From positions 8,581 through 72,580 of the forward strand of contig VZRZ01000467.1 in assembly GCA_013398175.1 (NCBI GenBank): a stretch of DNA of 64,000 bases. The letters run 5' to 3'. Shown here piece by piece: positions 60,419-64,000 of this stretch; the stretch's first letter is position 1; the number at the start of each line of letters is the position of its first letter. The notes under the pieces were generated by a model. It was given only the letters and a program-made list of their open reading frames with translations. It had not been told where the DNA came from and ran no database searches. The DNA comes from Climacteris rufus. Taxonomy: Eukaryota > Chordata > Aves > Passeriformes > Climacteridae. A program made the translations under genes and the position numbers.

Positions 60419-60635
60419 CTGCCTCTCTGGAAATTTGCATGAAGGACTCGACTCCTTTTTCTCCATAATTCCCTTCAGATGCCAAAGTGGATACATAATT
60501 CCATCCCAAAGCTTTCACAATGTCCACCATTGCTTGTGCTTGGAAGGAATCTGGAGGAACCACCCGTGAGAAGAAATCATAGCGCCTGTCATCGCTCAAC
60601 TCGGGTGCAGTTGAGGCATAACTGATTTGTGGGAT
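60419..60635 (-). CDS. GRM7: GRM7-like receptor, internal exon 2 (ligand-binding domain)
   Basis: Internal coding exon of a group III metabotropic glutamate receptor, a presynaptic Gi/o-coupled glutamate sensor. The 217-bp exon follows a pyrimidine-rich tract ending in TACAG and is followed by the donor GTAGGC. It opens in phase 0 and ends one base into a Gly codon. The peptide starts IPQISYASTAPELSDDRRYD and runs to QISREA, about residues 174-245 in mGluR7 numbering. It carries the A-S-T ligand-contact motif (about 180-182) and the Tyr of EGNYGEKG (about 230), known glutamate contacts in this family. LSDDRRYDFF and PPDSFQAQAM point to GRM7 rather than GRM4, 6 or 8. Compared with remembered human GRM7 it differs at three sites: Ser to Asn beside the ligand Tyr, Thr to Met in ESFMQIS, and Lys to Arg. 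Third codon positions are fairly AT-rich, unlike the next two exons. The first exon is not in the window. Confidence 0.95.
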
Positions 60636-61538
60636 CTGTAGAAAAAAATAATTTCTGATAAATACACACATTCACAGACTCGTGGCACTTCTTGCAGCAG
60701 GCAGCTAAAGCACCTGGCTTCAGCTGAGCTCTGGCTTTGCCATCTCCATATTTCTGCACCACGTCCCTTTACAAAGTACAAGCCAAAGGAACAATCTGTT
60801 CATCGAGCTCAAGTTACCCAAATAAAATTGTGAATCAGTTGAAGACAACTCTGTGTGTGCACATCCATCATTCCTTCCCTCAGGCAGCCAAACACAGCAC
60901 ACAAACCATTTCACTCAGTGCCCTTGTTCTGGGGTTCTGGTTTCACCAGGATTTGGGATCCCGGCTGCAGCCGAGGTTAAACCTGCACCTGCCAGGCTGC
61001 CTGAGAGCCAGGGACACCTTCCTCAGCCTCTGCAGGATGCAGGGTCCAGGCTTAAGCAAAAACATGGTTATTTTTTATCCTTTCTGATGAAGAACAGTGG
61101 GACATGCTGGGCATGGACATCTCTGTCCCACAGACACGACCTGGGCACAGTCCAGCTCTGTCCCCTCACTCCAGGCCCTGCTTTTCCTTCTCTCAGCAGA
61201 GTGAAGGAGTCTGGCAGCGACTTCTTGTAACAGAGAGAGCACAGGATTGTCCAGGGCTGTTCCCCTTGGCAGCAGAGGCCTCTGAGCAGTTACTGAGCTG
61301 ACAGGACGTGAATCCGGGATGGAATTGTTTGAGCAACAGTCTGGGACTGCTCCTTAAATGCAGGAACTGCCCTAATTCTCACTTGAGACACCAGGGAGGG
61401 GAGGGAAGAGATGTGCAATGCACACCAACATGATCACAGATAATGATCTGAGCATTTCCTGCAGCCCCAGGAAAGGTCAGCACTTCGTGCCTCACTGCAG
61501 GCATCTCTGCCTTCCCAGACTCTGTCTCTGCACAGCAT

Positions 61539-61596
61539 TCTGCAAGGATTTATTTATTATTCTGCAAGGATTTATTTATTATTCTGCAAGTATTTG
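61539..61596. repeat. 22-bp tandem repeat, 2.6 copies
   Basis: TCTGCAAGGATTTATTTATT plus AT, exact in the first two units. Confidence 0.92.
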
Positions 61597-61889
61597 TGAG
61601 CTCTCCTGCCCCCTCAGAAAATGAACCTTCTATTTCCCCTGGAGGATGCTCCGAAGGGCTCAGCCCCTCTGGTTCCTCAGGGAGGAGGGCAGAGCAGAGC
61701 AGCTCTCCCCAGAACCCCCAGCACATCTGCACAGCAGCTGCAGCTCCTACAGCACAGGAGAAGCAGGCACTGAAAGCCAAATTGCTGCTGGAGACCCCAG
61801 AGAGTGAACAGAGAAGTGAACTTTGCCTGGGAAAGGGATCACCTGCCCCAACACCTCGTTATTCAACCTCAGCAAACGCAGGAACTTTG

Positions 61890-62025
61890 TGGAATCACAG
61901 AATCCCCTGAGCTGGAAGGGACCCCCGAGGACCATCAGTCCAACCTGGCCCTGCCCAGCCACCCCACCAACCCCACCCCGAGCCTGAGGTGGTGCCCAGG
62001 GTGCTGACCCCTCACAGCACCTGCA
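61890..62025 (-). mobile_element. CR1 LINE 3'-end fragment
   Basis: GGAATCACAGAATCCCCTGA, GCTGGAAGGGACCCCCGAGG and ACCATCAGTCCAACCTGGCC: the minus-strand CR1 3' end, truncated after about 130 bp. Confidence 0.78.
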
Positions 62026-63626
62026 GCAGGGCATGGAAATGAGGTAAATTCTCATTTATCCCTCCTCCAGTGCCCGGTGCCATCCAGGGGAACCCTGTCA
62101 AGCAGAGCAGCCCTGAACCCCAGCCCCACAGAGCTGTGCTGGCACAGCCACTGCTCTTTGCAATAATAATAAAAGCAAGGCTGAAACATCCGTTTTTATC
62201 TGTGACAACTCTTTGTGTTCCAGCTTGCCAACAACTGCTTTTTCCACTAACAATCCAAAGGAGCCCACTCTGCACTTTTACAACAACCAAAGCTTCCACA
62301 GAACTTGCTGCACTGCCTGTATTCTTTAGGAGACGTTTTGGATTTTAAATCTTTTTCCACTGTTCATAAAATATTAACTACTGCTGGCTGTTTCAATCAC
62401 TTGGAGTATAAAAAGCAGATACTGGGGGTTTTACCAGCATTTCTTACAGGATCTCTAAAAGCAACATAAAGTTATATATATGCCAAGTGGAATTGTCCTC
62501 ACACTCTGTTTGAACACAGGGAGAAGGGTCCTTCAGTGGGGGTGACTGCAGCCCCCAGAATCCCATCAGACACCTACAAAAGGCTCCTCTCCTCCTGCCC
62601 AGGCTCCCCTGCACACCAGCAGCATCCACATGGCCAGGCTGGCCCCCTCAAGGAGCTAAAATCCAACTGCTGCTCACCAGGGAGCCCCCCTGAGCCCCTC
62701 CAGCTCCTGCCAGGAGTGCACTTGGAAAGAAAAATGGATTGAGCCAGCTCACCAAGCCCCAGCCCAGGCTGGCCCTGCTCTCTGAGCCCAAGGATGCTGC
62801 AGGTGGTTCCACTGTGCAAGGAGGATGAGCAAGAGCCAAGGGAGAATAAGAGAATTTCAAATCAGGTTGATTCGGCTTTTTTTTCATTAACCACATAAAT
62901 ATTTTCTGTCTCTTCACTGATTTATTTTTCTTTCATTTTGGTAAAATCTGCTCTCTGCCATCAATTCAAAACTGGAGTTGAAAGAAGCAAATTTCTCTCC
63001 CATCACATTTTCCCTATTTGCTGTTCTGGAACACCAGCATCTCCAGAGGATCACAGTCTGCTTTCCAACGGCTCCACCAAGGGATGGGATCCACAAATCC
63101 CAGGGCAGCACAGCCCCCTGGCCTCCCCCAGCACAGCAAGAGCTGAGCTGGAGCTCTGAAGGGCACTCGGGTGTGGGATCATTTCTGTGATGTGGGAAGA
63201 TTTTCCTGAAGTCCCTGTGCTTCCAGGACACAGCAATTCCCCCCTCGGGAGTTTCACGTGAGGTTTGCCTGGCTGATGTTCTGATTACAGTGAATGATTC
63301 ATGCTGGCAACGTTGTATTAGTCAGTGATTAATTAATGTTAATTTCTTTTTAACATTGACCATTATTCTTCATTTATTTCATTTTCTTCTGCTGCTGAAG
63401 AGCTGTCTCGGGGTCCCTCTTGCTGCTTGGCTGGCAAAGCCGCTCCTGTGTGAGAGCAGCTGCCCCGGGAGCCGCAGCAAAAGGAGCAGCATCTCCTTCC
63501 AACACCACACACCCTCCACCAGCAGGGCTGGAGCAGCACATTCCAGAGCCAACCCCACGGAAACACACACTCCTGGTTCCAGTTTTCCATTCCCAGCTCA
63601 CTTGGTGTGACCTCCCACCCTGCATC

Positions 63627-63646
63627 CTCCTCCTCCTCCTCCTCTC
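63627..63646. repeat. (TCC)n microsatellite
   Basis: About six TCC triplets in a pyrimidine-rich stretch. Confidence 0.8.
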
Positions 63647-63844
63647 ACTGCTCAGCAGAGCCTCCCAGCCCAGCCCAGTGAAGGTGCTGAGCTCCTCACC
63701 AAAGCCCCTGCTCTGCCTGGGGGGTGTGAGAAGCCCTGAGGACAAATCCTGCAGGTTACAGGAGCTGCCAGGACCCTGGGCTTGCTGCCCATCCCTGCAC
63801 CCTGCCTGGCACTGCCCAGTCCCTGACAGAGCCCAGAGCCCCAG

Positions 63845-64000
63845 AGCACCCAGAACAGAGAATTGCTGCTGCTGTGCTGCCCAAAGCACCCAGAACAGAG
63901 AATTGCTGCTGCTGTGCTGCCCAAAGCACCCAGAACACAGAAAATTGCTGCTGCTGTGCTACCCAAAGCACCCAGAACAGAGAATTGCTGCTGTGCTGCC
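63845..64000. repeat. 39-bp minisatellite at the right edge
   Basis: Four units built on AGCACCCAGAACAGAGAATT followed by GCTGCTGCTGTGCTGCCCA, with small indels. It continues beyond the window. Confidence 0.92.

Larger units (their letters stand above)
60636..64000 (-). other. Partial intron 1, upstream of exon 2
   Basis: Non-coding sequence ending in the acceptor tract of exon 2. No trace of the first coding exon (signal peptide and lobe 1 of the flytrap domain) is visible to the window edge. It contains a 22-bp tandem repeat near 61.55 kb, a CR1 fragment near 61.9 kb, a short (CTC)n near 63.63 kb and a 39-bp minisatellite running off the right edge. Confidence 0.8.

Overview
This window is vertebrate, almost certainly avian, nuclear DNA. 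It holds many 3'-truncated fragments of the CR1 LINE family typical of birds and other sauropsids. It also has endogenous-retrovirus solo LTRs, dense minisatellites and a multi-exon neuronal receptor gene with introns short for its family. There are no prokaryotic genes, operons, RNA genes or CRISPR arrays. Nearly all open reading frames here are chance frames in intronic or repeat DNA.

The only gene I can support lies on the minus strand. It is a group III metabotropic glutamate receptor closest to GRM7 (mGluR7). Four consecutive internal coding exons are present: 60635-60419 (217 bp), 21231-21090 (142 bp), 19627-19473 (155 bp) and 6151-6011 (141 bp). All have AG acceptors and GT donors, and their phases join into one open frame of 655 nt. 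The frame matches mGluR7 residues of about 174-392 without insertion or deletion, covering the middle of the extracellular glutamate-binding Venus-flytrap domain. The first coding exon lies beyond the right edge. The exons for the rest of the flytrap, the cysteine-rich domain, the seven membrane helices and the C-tail lie beyond the left edge.

Layout from left to right: partial intron after exon 5 (1-6010); exon 5; a 13.3 kb intron (6152-19472) with several minisatellites; exon 4; a 1.46 kb intron with an LTR palindrome; exon 3; a 39.2 kb intron (21232-60418) with most of the repeats; exon 2; the right-hand part of intron 1 (60636-64000). The long intron carries two large pentanucleotide arrays on opposite strands (about 41.0-41.6 kb and 52.6-53.2 kb), G-rich minisatellites (about 46 and 47 kb), solo LTRs, CR1 pieces and AT-rich islands that may be regulatory.

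The main oddities are: (1) a receptor sequence more diverged from remembered human GRM7 than expected, with changes concentrated in exons 3 and 4; (2) an LTR palindrome whose two outer ends are the same LTR end yet are flanked by the same 6-bp target duplication; (3) single-N joins beside near-identical repeated sequence, suggesting false duplication or collapsed gaps; (4) the inverted pair of TTGG/CCAA arrays. I found no convincing new biological system. Family names come from recognition of sequence, not from a database search.
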